Origin: Salminus brasiliensis
Taxonomy: Eukaryota; Chordata; Actinopteri; Characiformes; Bryconidae
DNA: 64,000 nt
Assembly: GCF_030463535.1 (NCBI RefSeq)
Contig: NC_132896.1
Location: forward strand, 19,635,709 to 19,699,708
Direction of reading: 5' to 3'
This document shows, in pieces, positions 22,901-36,236 of the stretch. The first letter of the stretch is position 1; the number at the start of each line of letters is the position of its first letter. The position numbers and the translations under genes were made by a program. The notes beneath the pieces are model-generated. The model did not search any database and was not told the origin of the DNA. It worked only from the letters and a program-made list of their open reading frames with translations.

Positions 22901-25900
22901 ATCCTACAGGCTATTTATTCAATGAGGCATTACATCAGTGGCTGCTGAGAAATAGCTGCAGTATGACCTAAAAGGCTGAGATATGTACGCCTGAGTCAGA
23001 GCATAAACTCTTATTTGCAGCTGAGCAGCACACTGAGCTGGACTAATGTTTTTAAACGGGTTCTCATGGGCGTGGAGGGAGGAGAATGGCTGTTAAAGGA
23101 GGTATTAATTTGCAGTAGACTTCTGCAGGTTGATTCCACATAAGCAAGCATGCGAGACATGAAAGCAAATCACATGTAGACGCACATGGACACCAAACTT
23201 GACCGCACGCACTTCTGTATTGGGGCTGTTAAGGCTAAAACATGGCAGCAGTCCTTACAGAACATTACCTTTTCCATGTAGCTATCCTCCCCCTGGGTAT
23301 CATGCAGTCCCCAAGAGTCATTGATTGGAAAGGAGTGGCCAATGCACAGAGAATGAAAAGAGGAAAGGAAGGACAACAGAGAAATTGCATAACCAGTGAG
23401 ATGTATTGCATAAGATATGGTAAGCACTTTTCCCCTCTCCACCAGCGAGAAGTCAGAGAAGCAGATCAGCAGAAACGAAAGAAATTATTTCAAGAAGATC
23501 TACTACAATCTCAAGGATAGATGTGAGGTAGACCTCTGTGGATAGAAAAATGGCATGATAATAAGTGCATGTAGAGATAGAGTAATATGGAGAACAGTGG
23601 GAATGTGCTGAATGATGACTAGAAGATAGCGAACATGCTGTAATGTTTAGGAAAGCTTTTCAGAGAAAATGCTGCTTCCTCATTTTTTTTAGGTGATCTC
23701 GAAACAAGGCTGTAGTGACTGTCCACTACTACTGGAAACCAAAGCCTGATGCAAGCACATTCGTTTCTACATTTATGGGAAGCTTTTATTTAAAATAGAT
23801 ATCCTAGGCCAATTTCTGAATGTTGGGTTCCTGTACTTGCCCAACAACTGCCTACTATGAAAACACAGCTATTGGATAGACTAATGATTTAGGGACTGGC
23901 TCACTGTTATGTCAGGTATGCTGACATTTCATAATGTTTTAAGAGGCATAATTGTGGCATTTAAAATGAACAGCGAATTTACATATCTGATATGAACTCA
24001 TATGACTTATGAATTTTTCATAGTTGGAAATGCAACGAATCATGCACCCTGTAAACAGCAGTTTTGAAAAGCCTGTGATTGTGGTCTATGTCTCACCAAG
24101 TCGATGAGTTTGGTGATCGGGATTTCCCGGATGGGTTTCTTCATGCGGCACAGCGTCTCCAAAGAGGTTCCGAAACAGCTGGGCAGGTAGTTCCCAGACA
24201 CAGTGATGAAGTAGTCTTTCCCTCTGTCCAGGTGCAACACTAAAATGTCCTCAATTTTATCCTCTCCGGAATTGAGCAAAGTTACTGAGTCTTTACTCAC
24301 ATACACCTCCAGGGTGATGTCAATGTACTCGTCTGCAAAAGAGGAAAAACTAGAACTAGGGCTGCACAATGCTGGATTAAAACGGACTGCGATATAACAA
24401 ATAATAATAATAATAATAATAAAAAAACAAAACAGGAATTTATTTTCAATAACGGATTGAAAATAATAACGGACAGATGTCAATAAAGCGACCTGTCATG
24501 ATATTAATAATGGGCTCATTATACAAGATTGGACTGAAATGAATGATATATCTACCTATCTGCATTATAGAAAATGAGAACAATGTAAATATTCCCTCTC
24601 AAGTAAGTTGTAGCATGACCTGTTTGAATGAATTTTTATGTGACTGTGAACATCCTACGATGTGACTTCTGCACATGTGTACACTGCAATGACAAGAATG
24701 ACACAATATACAGCCCCACACCGACCAACAGTAGAACATACTAGGGGGAAACAAATCAACCAACATTTTCCAAATGTTAATTCATACTGATGTTATGTTG
24801 ACTAAATGCAAAAGGGGAACCTCGGAAGTGCAGAAGTGCAGTACTAGACAGTATGCCAGTACCAGACAGAGACCCAAGGTGGATAAGCAAGACACCCAAC
24901 AGATACCCTCTGCATTAAAAGCTAGCCTATAGAAGCACTTTGGCTCCTATGAAGTCAAAGACAAAAAAGACCTGGACAAGAGCCACACTATATGCAAATT
25001 TTGTCACGACAAACATATAGACACTGAATACAAATGCAAATCCTTGGCACCAAGAGTTTTTCGTTGCTGCCAACCAAATGACCACAGAGCCTGCCAATGA
25101 CCTACCAAACGCAGAAAGAGCAAAGAGAATACAAACTCTGTTGTGCTTTATTGCTAATATATGTGTCAAGGTGTTTTTCCACCACAGCCCCACTGCAGAA
25201 CCGTCCAGTTGACTTGCCACATCACTTCCATTTGTTTTAATAATATGTTGGAAGAAAATATTTATTAAGGATCTTTACAAATACTTTGCTTCATATGTAG
25301 CGGGTAGAGTGACACAGTGAGGGGAAAGGGGGGGAGAGGGAACAAAAATAAAAGAAATCCTGTATAGAAAAAAGATTAAAAATCATTTTAGAAATGAAAT
25401 CACAGCCCTTTGAATTGAATAGTGGTCAACAGACCTTAACCACCAATAGCTTCCTAAGATTTTTAAATTTGTTCTTAAGCATCCTAAAAACGTCTGTCAG
25501 ATTCATGAGGTGTTTTTAAACTGCAGAGCTGTTCACAGCTTTGTTCTTACAACAATGGATCCCACTGCACTACACAAATCTCGAATAAATAAACACTGAG
25601 GAATATCGGAACTCTGTGAAAACGGTATAAGTGGGTCTTAACAAGAAATTTCTTTATAAGAAGGGTTGGTCAGGGAGTCCCAATGTTTTTTGGTAACACT
25701 GAAAATATGCCAAAAGCAATTGATCACATGCACAAACATAGTAAACGCAATAAAAAGGTCATAGGTGTGATAGTCACTTACTAGGGTCCAGCAGACCTTC
25801 ACTGGGTTCAGCTCGCAACCAAGGTTTGCAATACTGAGAGTCTGTGAGCTTGGGAATAAATGCGAAGGTACAGGGCACCTGGCCATCATTAGTGATCCGA

Positions 25901-28900
25901 AAATTCTGCCTCTGCAGTTGACGGAACTTCACATTCTCAAAGGTGAACTGCACAAGATGAGAAGCCAGAACATAGGTTAGGTGAAGGTACTCGCACATAA
26001 AAGAGGTTCTTACAGGGGTATAAGAACATATTGTCGCTGTCCAATGAAAAACATACATCTCCAAAACGACACCCAACCTAACGGCAATGAATGACTTTCT
26101 ATGAAAGTCAATGTAAAATATTTGAATCCAAGTACATTTTGAGCATTTCAATTGGTCCATTCATATTGAATTATTTACACACTGTACATAGCAGCTACTA
26201 CATTCAAACAATGGAGAAAACTAAAAATGGATAGCAGTGATATGCTGATTCATCTAAACTTATGTATGTGCTTCCACATTTTATTGATAATGAAACTGCT
26301 TTTTACTTTCACTCATACTCCTCTAGCTTCTCTTTATATGAAACAAATGATGAAGACAGTTTTAGTAGAGGAAGTTTAGTTTCAGAGAAAATCTTGCAGG
26401 ATGCAACCACTATTGATCTAATGCTGATAAGCAGAGGTATCACTTACACTGGATCGAAGGAGTGTGAGGTGTGCATGTGAGGATGTATGCTTCTGTCTGC
26501 TGCTCCTGTCACTCACCTCCCTTCGAGTCAATAACAGAGAGGGCAGAAAATCGTTCTCCATCCTATCCATGTCACGAACTATCTCCTCAAATACCTTCTT
26601 ATAGCGCTGCTCATTCACCATTTTCACCTGCAACACGCACATACACACAAATACACACATTCAGGATAATTTTCAAAGCATGCTGCTGAGTGTTAATCCT
26701 TTAGATGCATCTAAAATCTAAAACGTGATTAAAAGAAATGGTATGTAAGCAGACTGAATCTCACCCCAATGCTGAAAAGAGAGCTGACAGGTTTGTGGTC
26801 ACTGGTCTTTAGCTCCATATGACTGCGGTAGTGCATCTGTTTGACATTGTTTCCTCTCCATAGAATACGATCACACCAAGCTGGGACCCGACACTTCCCA
26901 CTGAATCAAAATGCAAAGACAACAAATAAAACTGACGGTCAGTCAACTTAAACTTATAAATCTGAAGCCAAAAGTGGGGTTTTGCTACAGTAATACCTTG
27001 AATCCCATCTGTCTGATTTTGCGTCATATTTGTAAGTCGGAATGAAATGGATTTCCCCCTCCATGAAGTCGGTGAAGGCGCGCTTCGTTTGTCTCTGGAT
27101 GTTCAGCTGAAAAACAAAAGAGAAAATAAGTATGACTGAAGTGGCACTCTAAAGGATAGTGGAAATCTCTGTACAGTTCAGACCACTCTAACGTGACTGT
27201 GGTGTAAAAATATAATAAAAAAGGAAACAGGAACAATAACAACAAGGGATTCCACTCGCTGACTGAATTAGAGTTCCGAGAGGGATTGCAGAACTGAGAA
27301 GCTATAAACTTACTATGTTCAGAGCGACTTCCCTCCTTTAGGTTACGATTTATTTTGAAACACTAAACACACTCCCTTCTACGTGCCTACCTGATCACAC
27401 TCTTGGAGCTTCTGCAGCTCATTATCCGCAATGAGCCTCTTCACTTCAGCAGCATCATATACAAACAGTCTGTAGTTCAGATCTCCCAGCCAAATCACCA
27501 CACTGAAGTAAATGAGAGAGAGCACAAATACTTAACATTTACACAAATACAAACACATTGTCTCTGTTTTGCCAAAATAAACTCATATCTCCAAAATGGC
27601 AGCTGTACAGGAGAGGGAATATCTTCCTAACTTTCAATTAGAATCAATATAGAGCATTTCTATTGGTCCATTCATTATGAAATGACAACTGAAATGAAAT
27701 TCAGATACAATTTGTGTCAAGTTTGGACACCCAAATACAAACAAAAGGCTCAGATGGTTTTTGATGAGGTCTTAGACCTTGATTAGCTAATCAGGCCTAA
27801 AGCATGTCAAACTATAATTGGGAACCATCAGCTAAGTAAATAAAGTTCTCTGACGCAGCGGCCATGAGCACAACCATAATCCCCTGACCTAAACATCATA
27901 GATTATTTGAGTACCTTGCTGTGCATGCATGACAACAAGAATATCTCAGACCTAAAGGCCTACTTGGAAAAAAAAGGCCAAATCATTATGAGTAGTTTTT
28001 CTAAGTTCATAAGATGTTTCATTTTAAAATATGGACTTTTGGCTGCTTTATTTGCATTTATTTTTTGTTATTACAAGCAAAAAATCATATATAAATGGTT
28101 TTAAGCAACTTTCTTAGGTGCTGAAGACTTTTGATCTGTGTAGTATGTGTAAACATGTGAGACATATAAGCTCACTCATATCTGACTAGTCTAGAGACGG
28201 CAGCCATCTTGTGTCTGAACATCTGTGAAATAAATAAAGATAAGTCACATGATTAATATAAAGAGAACGATTAGGGTTCAGGTAACTCACTCATGTTTGA
28301 CTATACTGAGTGGTGGGTGCTCCATGAGGTGAAAGCTCATGCGGGCACAAATGTCCTTGTAGTCCTGGTTCCGTCGCTCAAAATCCTCCACATGGGCCGC
28401 CAGGTGAGAGTTGACAATGCAGAAGCTGGTGTTGTGGAATACAAACCGCACTGCCACACCTCCTTTGTTTCCCTATAATTGTGCACAGATAAGCAACTCT
28501 TTTCTCTAGCTCAATTATATGATAGCAATAAACAACAACAAAACTATTATAAATATAAAAACAACACTTCCTGTCATGACAAACCACAGCCTGTACAAGC
28601 ATGCACTTACCATTTTATTCATGAGGCCAGTTCCTACAGACTCAGCAGCAACATCTTTGATGTGGTTCTTGTGTTCCTTTTTTACAAATACCACCAGCAT
28701 CATACCCACCAACCGGATAGTGCGTACCTATGGACAACAACATGAAGGTCTTATAAAATTTAGTTACACAGGGCCAGACATACAGTCGCTCTTGGCCAAA
28801 AAGTTCTTGGTGCAAAAGTTCAGGCACACTCAGCATAGCAAAGAAAGTCTCAGAATAGCAAAATCAGGCCTGAGGCATGTAACCAGCTGTACTTAAGAAC

Positions 28901-31900
28901 TGTCAGCTCAATCAAACTCTTGACTCTTTAAACCTTATACGAACACTTAAGCATAGGCTTCTCTAAGCAACTGCTTGACGATCTGAAAAAGCAAGTAACT
29001 GAGGTCCTGAAGGCAGGGAAAGGCTATAAGAAGACAGCAGAGATATTTTAGCTTATGGTTTCTACAGTGCAGATCATTTTAAAGAAATCTCATTCTGGAG
29101 AACGGAAAAGGTTAAGATTAGCTCCGGAAGACTGAGAAAACTTTCAGACAGAACTACCAATATGCTGGTAAAGCAAGAATGGAGTTAAGCGTGAGATCCA
29201 CTTTTCCACTGTGGAGTATTGCTTACACAAACACAATCTTTAAAGAAGAGTCTTAAGAAAGAAATATTTTCTTCTCACAAAATTCCATACTTGTAGTACA
29301 ATACAGAACATCTAGAGAAGCCAGATGATTTTGGAAACAAGTACTGTAGTCTGATGTAGTAAAAACAACTCTTTGGCCACAATCAGCAAAGGCATGTTTG
29401 CAGAAAAAGAAACTGCATTTCAAACTGTGAAGCACAGGGCTGGATCGGTCATGCTTTGTAGTCGTGTTGCCACCAGTGGCATTGGCCATAGTGCACAGAT
29501 GAAGGGAAGAATAGATTCTACAGAACACCAGCAAATTCTGGATGCAAATGTCATGCGCAACTGTGAAAAGGCTGAAGCTGTAAAGAGGATAACCTCTACA
29601 ACAGAATGGCACTCTCAGTGCCCTGACCTTCACATCATAGAATATATCATTTATGAACAGAACAGAACAGGGGGGCAGAAAGATATCGAACAGAAAGGTG
29701 AGGGTTACCTTGCCCAAACTTTTGGACAGGCCACACCAAGGATTTTAATTTTTTATGTTGTGAAAATACTGGGTTTCACTACTTACAAAACAAAACAGCA
29801 AAAAATAATGATTACTACTGGCAGCAATAAAGCCTGTGGTGCAAAACAGATGTGTCAAAACGTCAGATTTTGAAACTGAAGCTTTAGTCTGCAATCCCTC
29901 ACCCGTTTATACTTGGCTTTGCGAGGAAGGCTTCGCTCAACTGCATCAACCCACTGCTGCTCTTTGGATGAGTCCATGTAGAAAAAGGCCTCAGTGCTCA
30001 AATCCAATTCTTGAAATCTATCAAATTCACAATAACGTGCTTACAAAACAATTCAAAGAGATCATAATGCACAGTGATCAATCCTGCAGCACCAGATAGT
30101 TTAATTCATAGAAAAGTACTAAAATTTAGGCAAATACTCAAGCTACTCAAGCTTTCGCGTGCAAAATCCAGTCATACTGCAGTCATTAACTGTGAAGATT
30201 CTGGATACTGACCCCAGTGCATACATATCAGGAGGCTCGGGGTCGGAACATAACCACGGATCCAAACTGCTATCAGGGGACTGACCATTTACATTCCATG
30301 TGCCTGCAAAAAATCTAAGAAACAAGAGAGAAGACAGTTAGAACTATAAGGCAGTACCAATTAAAACGAACCATTTTTCAGTAGTAGGCAAAGAAACAAT
30401 ATTAACCTGAAGTTGTGGATGTCCACATACTCCTTCTCCTTCTTGCCCAAGCGGTATTTAAGAAGACCCTCTCTCATACCTGCTTGGCTACTGTACATAG
30501 CCTGCCTCATACTGTGTGTTGTTGGACTGTCAGACCAAGAGCTGGATCGCTCTAAAGCGGGACTATACCTGTAGGACCAGAACACTGAATTAATCACGCT
30601 AAACCCACTAACATAGGAAGAATCGTCTTTGAAGTGGATTAAGATTTCTAATACTTACTCTTGTCTGATGGGTGTGGTAATTTGCATGGGAGGTGGTCTA
30701 TCTTTGGGAGGTGGGCCGGCTACAGAAGCAGCTGAGGAGGGCCCTTTTCGAGGAGGAAGGGGAGGTACGGGGGGAGGCTCCCTCTGAGCAACTAAACGGT
30801 TTTGTTGGTTCTTCTTTTCTTCTACTTTGGAAACATGGTTGAGCTTCTCAAAACCAAAATCTGTCTCAAGCGAGACTCCAGGTTTGGCAGAATCTGGGGG
30901 AAAAGAACAGTATTGTCTACATTGGCAGATGACTGATTGGATCCATCTTTCATACCACAAAATAAATTGAGAAATCACTTAAAATGAATCATATGATTCA
31001 GAGAATAATAAATAAATTTGTTACTGTCCAGTACCTAAAGGCTTTCCTATAGTGCTGTTGTTGGTGCTGCCTTGTACCAAGTTCTTGGAGGCATTGACTG
31101 CTGGTTTAGAGGTGCCTCTCTGAGGAGGGACTGGGAGAGGGGCTTTGACAGGAGCAGGAACAACAGGCTCTATCTTTCTCGGTAGTGAACTTTTACCTTC
31201 AACTAGAAAAAAGATTGATGATGCCATTAGTCAAACTTACCACAATTACTAGTTAACAGAACATTTATAGATTTTTTGTTAGCTAATTCTTCATTGAGAA
31301 ACTCACTGACAAAATGAATGCAACAGGTTTCATAGATTAACATTCTCAGGTCTCTGTAAAAATAGTGATACAGTACTGACAAGGACGCAGCAGTCCCTTG
31401 TTCAGCCACTAGATTGAACTACTAAGCACACATGTCTGCAGACATTTATTAAAACCAGTGCTGTACTTTGCTCCGTGTTATGGCATTTTATTAAAAATAT
31501 TTTACCGTATCTTTTGTATACCGTATAATTTTGTTGGTCTCGGGCCGCTATCCGATCCTAGTTTCAGACTGGTGTATCCCTATTATTTATTATTTAGTTT
31601 TTTAGTTTTTTAGACACGTCATGACCGCTATTAATCATATCAGACATGATAGAAGTGATTAATTAAATGTCATATCTTAAAACCACATCTTTGTTTTAAT
31701 GACACCTGTTTACACAAAACAACTAGCTGACGAAGGACAGACAGCAAATTAAAAGACAGCAACAAGTCTGGAAAAGGGCTCACTGACGTAAGAACTGCTG
31801 CTACACGGCAGCTTTTCGTGACCTTTGCTTTTAACAGATTAACCACTAGAAGCTGGGTAAAAATGCTTACTGGATGCTGGAAACAAGAAGAGCAGGTTCT

Positions 31901-34900
31901 GTAGCTTGGGTCTTTTTATAGAAAGAAAAAGAACAAACAAAAGAAAATATCCCTCCTTTCCTCAACTCATTTCTTCAGATCAGTTCAGCTTCCACGTACA
32001 ATACTATCTTCTGCATCTAATTAAGAATGACCTCAAAATTACTGAAACACGTGAGGGGCCAACAGGTTTCTTGAGAAAACAGTGACACGCAGATTATTAA
32101 CCACACGCGGATGGACTGCCCTATTCAGAGGAAACGGAAGAACCGTGGCACAGAGTTTCGATGACTGTCACACTGTGCCACGCTAATGACTCATCTGCAG
32201 TTAACACCAACATCTACTAATGAGAACACCCTTAGTTCTTGCAATTTAGCACACACTGCAGCCTTTCAGAATATGCTGGATCTTTAAATGCTTTCCACAT
32301 TTGAATGGACATGAAACACTGTTTGCATACAGCACACAGACGTTTACAGGGTAAAGACAACAGCAAATATCTGTGTGTGATAATCTGCAGTCCGGGAGAG
32401 TTTTAGTGCAGCAACAGTCATTTTCCTGTTCAAACACACCTGATTCAATTCGGCACACTGTTACCAGGTGTGTAGCAGGTATGTCCGTTTAGGGAAATTT
32501 TCAAACTGTACCGGACTCCGGCTCTGTATGGCTGGTTTTACCTCACGTACACAGAATACAGAACACTATATGCAGAACAATGTAATCCCACTACCTGTTT
32601 AAAACCAAGCATCGTTGCAGAGCAGTATCACCACTACATACAACAATTACAGCAGTAGAATATATAATAACTCATAATATTAATATACTACTATAGAAAG
32701 AAACATATAAAAAACATTTTATTTGGCATGAATGTGAGAACTCTTTCTTACAGCCTCAAACAAGCAAAAACTGATTTCCTATGAAATAACAGAACAGCAT
32801 TCCAGCTACATAACAGGAAAAAAAAAAAAACACATCAAATTGAGGTCAAATTCCTCCAACGAGCACACTTTCCTGGAAAGCTCATGCCTCTGTTCAGGTT
32901 AATGACCTTGGTGAGTAAGAAAAGGCGGGAGTTGCTAAATAATCAAGCGAGTTTGAGTATTCTCACCTTGCTGCTTAGCCTTCATCACCTGCTGGAAAAA
33001 CGTATGCGTTCGCTCTTCATCCTGCAATTCCAGTAACAACTCCGGAGTCCGTTCCCCTCGTATACGGATTTTCACCGTTGCTGCCAGAGAAAAGGGGGAG
33101 GCATAGGTGCTTTTTGAACAGGTACAATATACAAGTAATATAGGTAATGTTCATCAGCTGGTTACTGATAGAAATCAGACTGGGTACACAAAGAAAGAAC
33201 TACTAAAATGAAAAGGAAGCATATTGGCAAGAACTGTAATCACTGTCAACCTTATAAATACTATTTAAAAACTACATAGGACAGAACTTCGTTGATTATA
33301 CTTACTGCTTATTGAAATGTCAATGAGAAGAGCCTCCTCAGCTTCTGAAGAAAGGAATACAAAAAGGCGTTAAAGGGAGTTCCGAATTCACTGTGCAAAG
33401 GTTGCTAGGGGTTGGACTACTGTAGAGAAAACATTTCCTACAGGCTCTCTAATAAATGTTTACCTTCAAATTTATGAGGAGGCGGGGGTAGGGACTTTCA
33501 AACTCTTAAAAACTGCTCTGTTTAGCAAATACTAGATCACTTTCAATGTCAATGAATAAGAGGATTAAGGCAGGATAAGCTGCTGCTTTTGTCATCATGC
33601 TCAGGTTTTTCCACTCACCATAACCAAAACATAAATAAAAAAAATGATAATACAGACAAAGCTCTGAAGGACTGCAGGCAGTATAGCAGGCACTTACCTC
33701 GAACCATTTGAAAGTGCCCATTAATAGGTATGGACAATTGGGGCACTGGGGTGGACACAACTGCTTCCGGATTTGCCAAAACACCCAACCTGAAAGACAA
33801 AATTCATTCATTTGATATGTTTCTATACAATATCAAATGATTCTGTACTCCAGTACTTCACTCTAGAGCAAGCATTACAAGTACAAAATGCTGACAGTAG
33901 AACCCAGTACACTTTAAATCAGCCTCTGTAATCAGCTGTATTTCACTCTCAGTACTAGCTAACAATCACAGAAATTTCCACGGACTGTACTGCGAGCAGG
34001 ATGAGTAATCTCAGTTGTTCTTGTAGTTGTTCCCTACAGATCACATTCATGTGACATTCATGTATATATCCTCCATCCTGTCAGAATCATATGGCTGCAC
34101 CTTATAACTACAGTACGTGATACAGAAATATCAATTTGTGATGTGTCTGTGATGAGTTGGGTTGTAGGTTGTTCAGTAGCAAATACAATATGTCATAATT
34201 ATGTAGAATATTATTATTTTATGTAGTTGTTCCATATTTATCCATTTTGTGCCATTCTAAACCAAAACTTAGCATACTTTAACTGCAGCCATCTCCTTCC
34301 ATGTTAACCATCTCCGCAGGCACAACGTTAGGTCGTAAAGTTTGTTTTTGAAGGCACAAACATAGCAGGCTAAATAAATGCATGCAGGGTTAATTACTGG
34401 TCACTTACAAGTGTGCCTTGCGACTTGCTCAAACTTCAGAAATCTGATTACTGTGGGTTGGGGGGGGGAAATCAGTGCCTTTACAACTGGAGCCAAGACT
34501 ACAAACTCTGTCCTGCTGCTGATCTCTCTTTACACCTAAATATCCCCCCAAAAACAGCCCTCAGCTTTTACAAACCACAGAACTACAGCCTTAAACTACA
34601 GCACCAACTCAATCAAATTAAACACTCAGATTATGGTTATGGAGTTATTCATTAAGAAATGGTTACTTACTGACGTCACGTTGTGGGATGTGGAATTAGA
34701 CAGCCTAAGAAGCCTTTTTATTATACACTAAGTATTTCTCACTAAATGCTACTCTGTTGTATCTTTAATTTGCTGCACTCATTGAATAAAGCCCAATGAC
34801 AGTTGGGAGAGAGACCAGAGGCAGAGCCAGAGTCACTGGTAGACTAGTAGACTGGTAGACCCTACTCCCAGTCCAAGCATGTCCCAGACTGCCTTCAGTT

Positions 34901-36138
34901 TACAGCTTAGCCTAAAGGACCAGAAGCCAAATGGATTTCCCCCTGGATGTCCAGTTCAGTTTTTCACAAATTTACCAGTTATAAGAAATGATAAATAATA
35001 CTATGATTAACTAGCTAGTTGCCCAACAGCTAGACTACAACTCAGCTGGAGAAAGGGCAAAACACAGGTCCTGACTGCTCCAGCCAAGGATGTCAATCAC
35101 TTAATTCCTATGTGTAACCTCATGCTCCCTCTTATGATATAGCAGAATATGGTTGTAAAAACTGATTTCTGGGGGAAAATAAACAATGTGCCAGTATTAG
35201 CACAAGGACAACGAACTGTTGGAATTAGACACTGGAGATAGAAAGACAGTTTAGAGGAGAAAATCAAGATAGAAAACAAGCTGTTTTGTCATAGTGCATC
35301 AGCCAGCAGAGGCACTAGACCTGTGGTGGCTTCACTTTTCAGAGATGTTGCGCTGTCCAGGATTTTACTACAGTCACTGATAAGGCTCGTTGAAATCAAT
35401 CAGTTGTATTTTTGCCCCAATTTCAGTTCGGTTTTCCTCTGTACTATAAAGGCATGCACATTCAATGTGCCACACTGTACTGTATTTTATTCTTTGTGGT
35501 AGCCAAATTGGCTAGCGTACTATTTGCCAAGCCAGCTGTTGCCAACCACAGCTGTTTTTTAGTAATGCTAAAACTCACTGTGTGGCACTGTACTGTGGTG
35601 ATTAAATATCATTGTATTATGTATATTATGTATTTTTCTGAAAGAGTGCATTTGTTAACCTAGTATGTAAAGTGGGTAGATTGGGACGCAGCAACAACCA
35701 GCATAGTAAACAGGAATAGTTAGACTGAGGAGACAACACTGTTTTCAGCTCTCACAGTCAGCTTTTCTAAAGGAAAGTTTTCAAACAGCTCCCATCCCAC
35801 AACCTGAGCTAAGAATCAGGTCTGGACTTTTTACACATCTACAGCGGAAGAACGTCTGTCTCTGCTTCCCACTACAGGAACTGTTCCATGTGCATTAGGC
35901 AAAGGGGCAGCACCTGTGTAGCACACAGATGAGGTACGGCATGACCCACTTTGACTTTTGTGAACAATTACCTGCTCTAATCACACATGGGCTCACCTCA
36001 GACATTAGCCGGACTTTGTAATGGAGTAATGTCCAAAACATATGATTTCCATTCACACCTACAGCTCCTCTGGGTTATGTCCAGGAGAGTTCTGGATTAC
36101 CATGCATGTCTAAAAGAGGCTCTAGAGATGCAGCCATG

Positions 36139-36236
<98 letters not shown>

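Noticed and set aside
24927-25220. 97-codon hydrophobic minus-strand frame in ocrl intron 17
   Set aside because: Looks membrane-like but has no homology I recognise and lies wholly within an intron of the same strand.
29253-29717. 154-codon minus-strand frame in ocrl intron 10
   Set aside because: Antisense shadow of the Tc1 transposase remnant on the plus strand.
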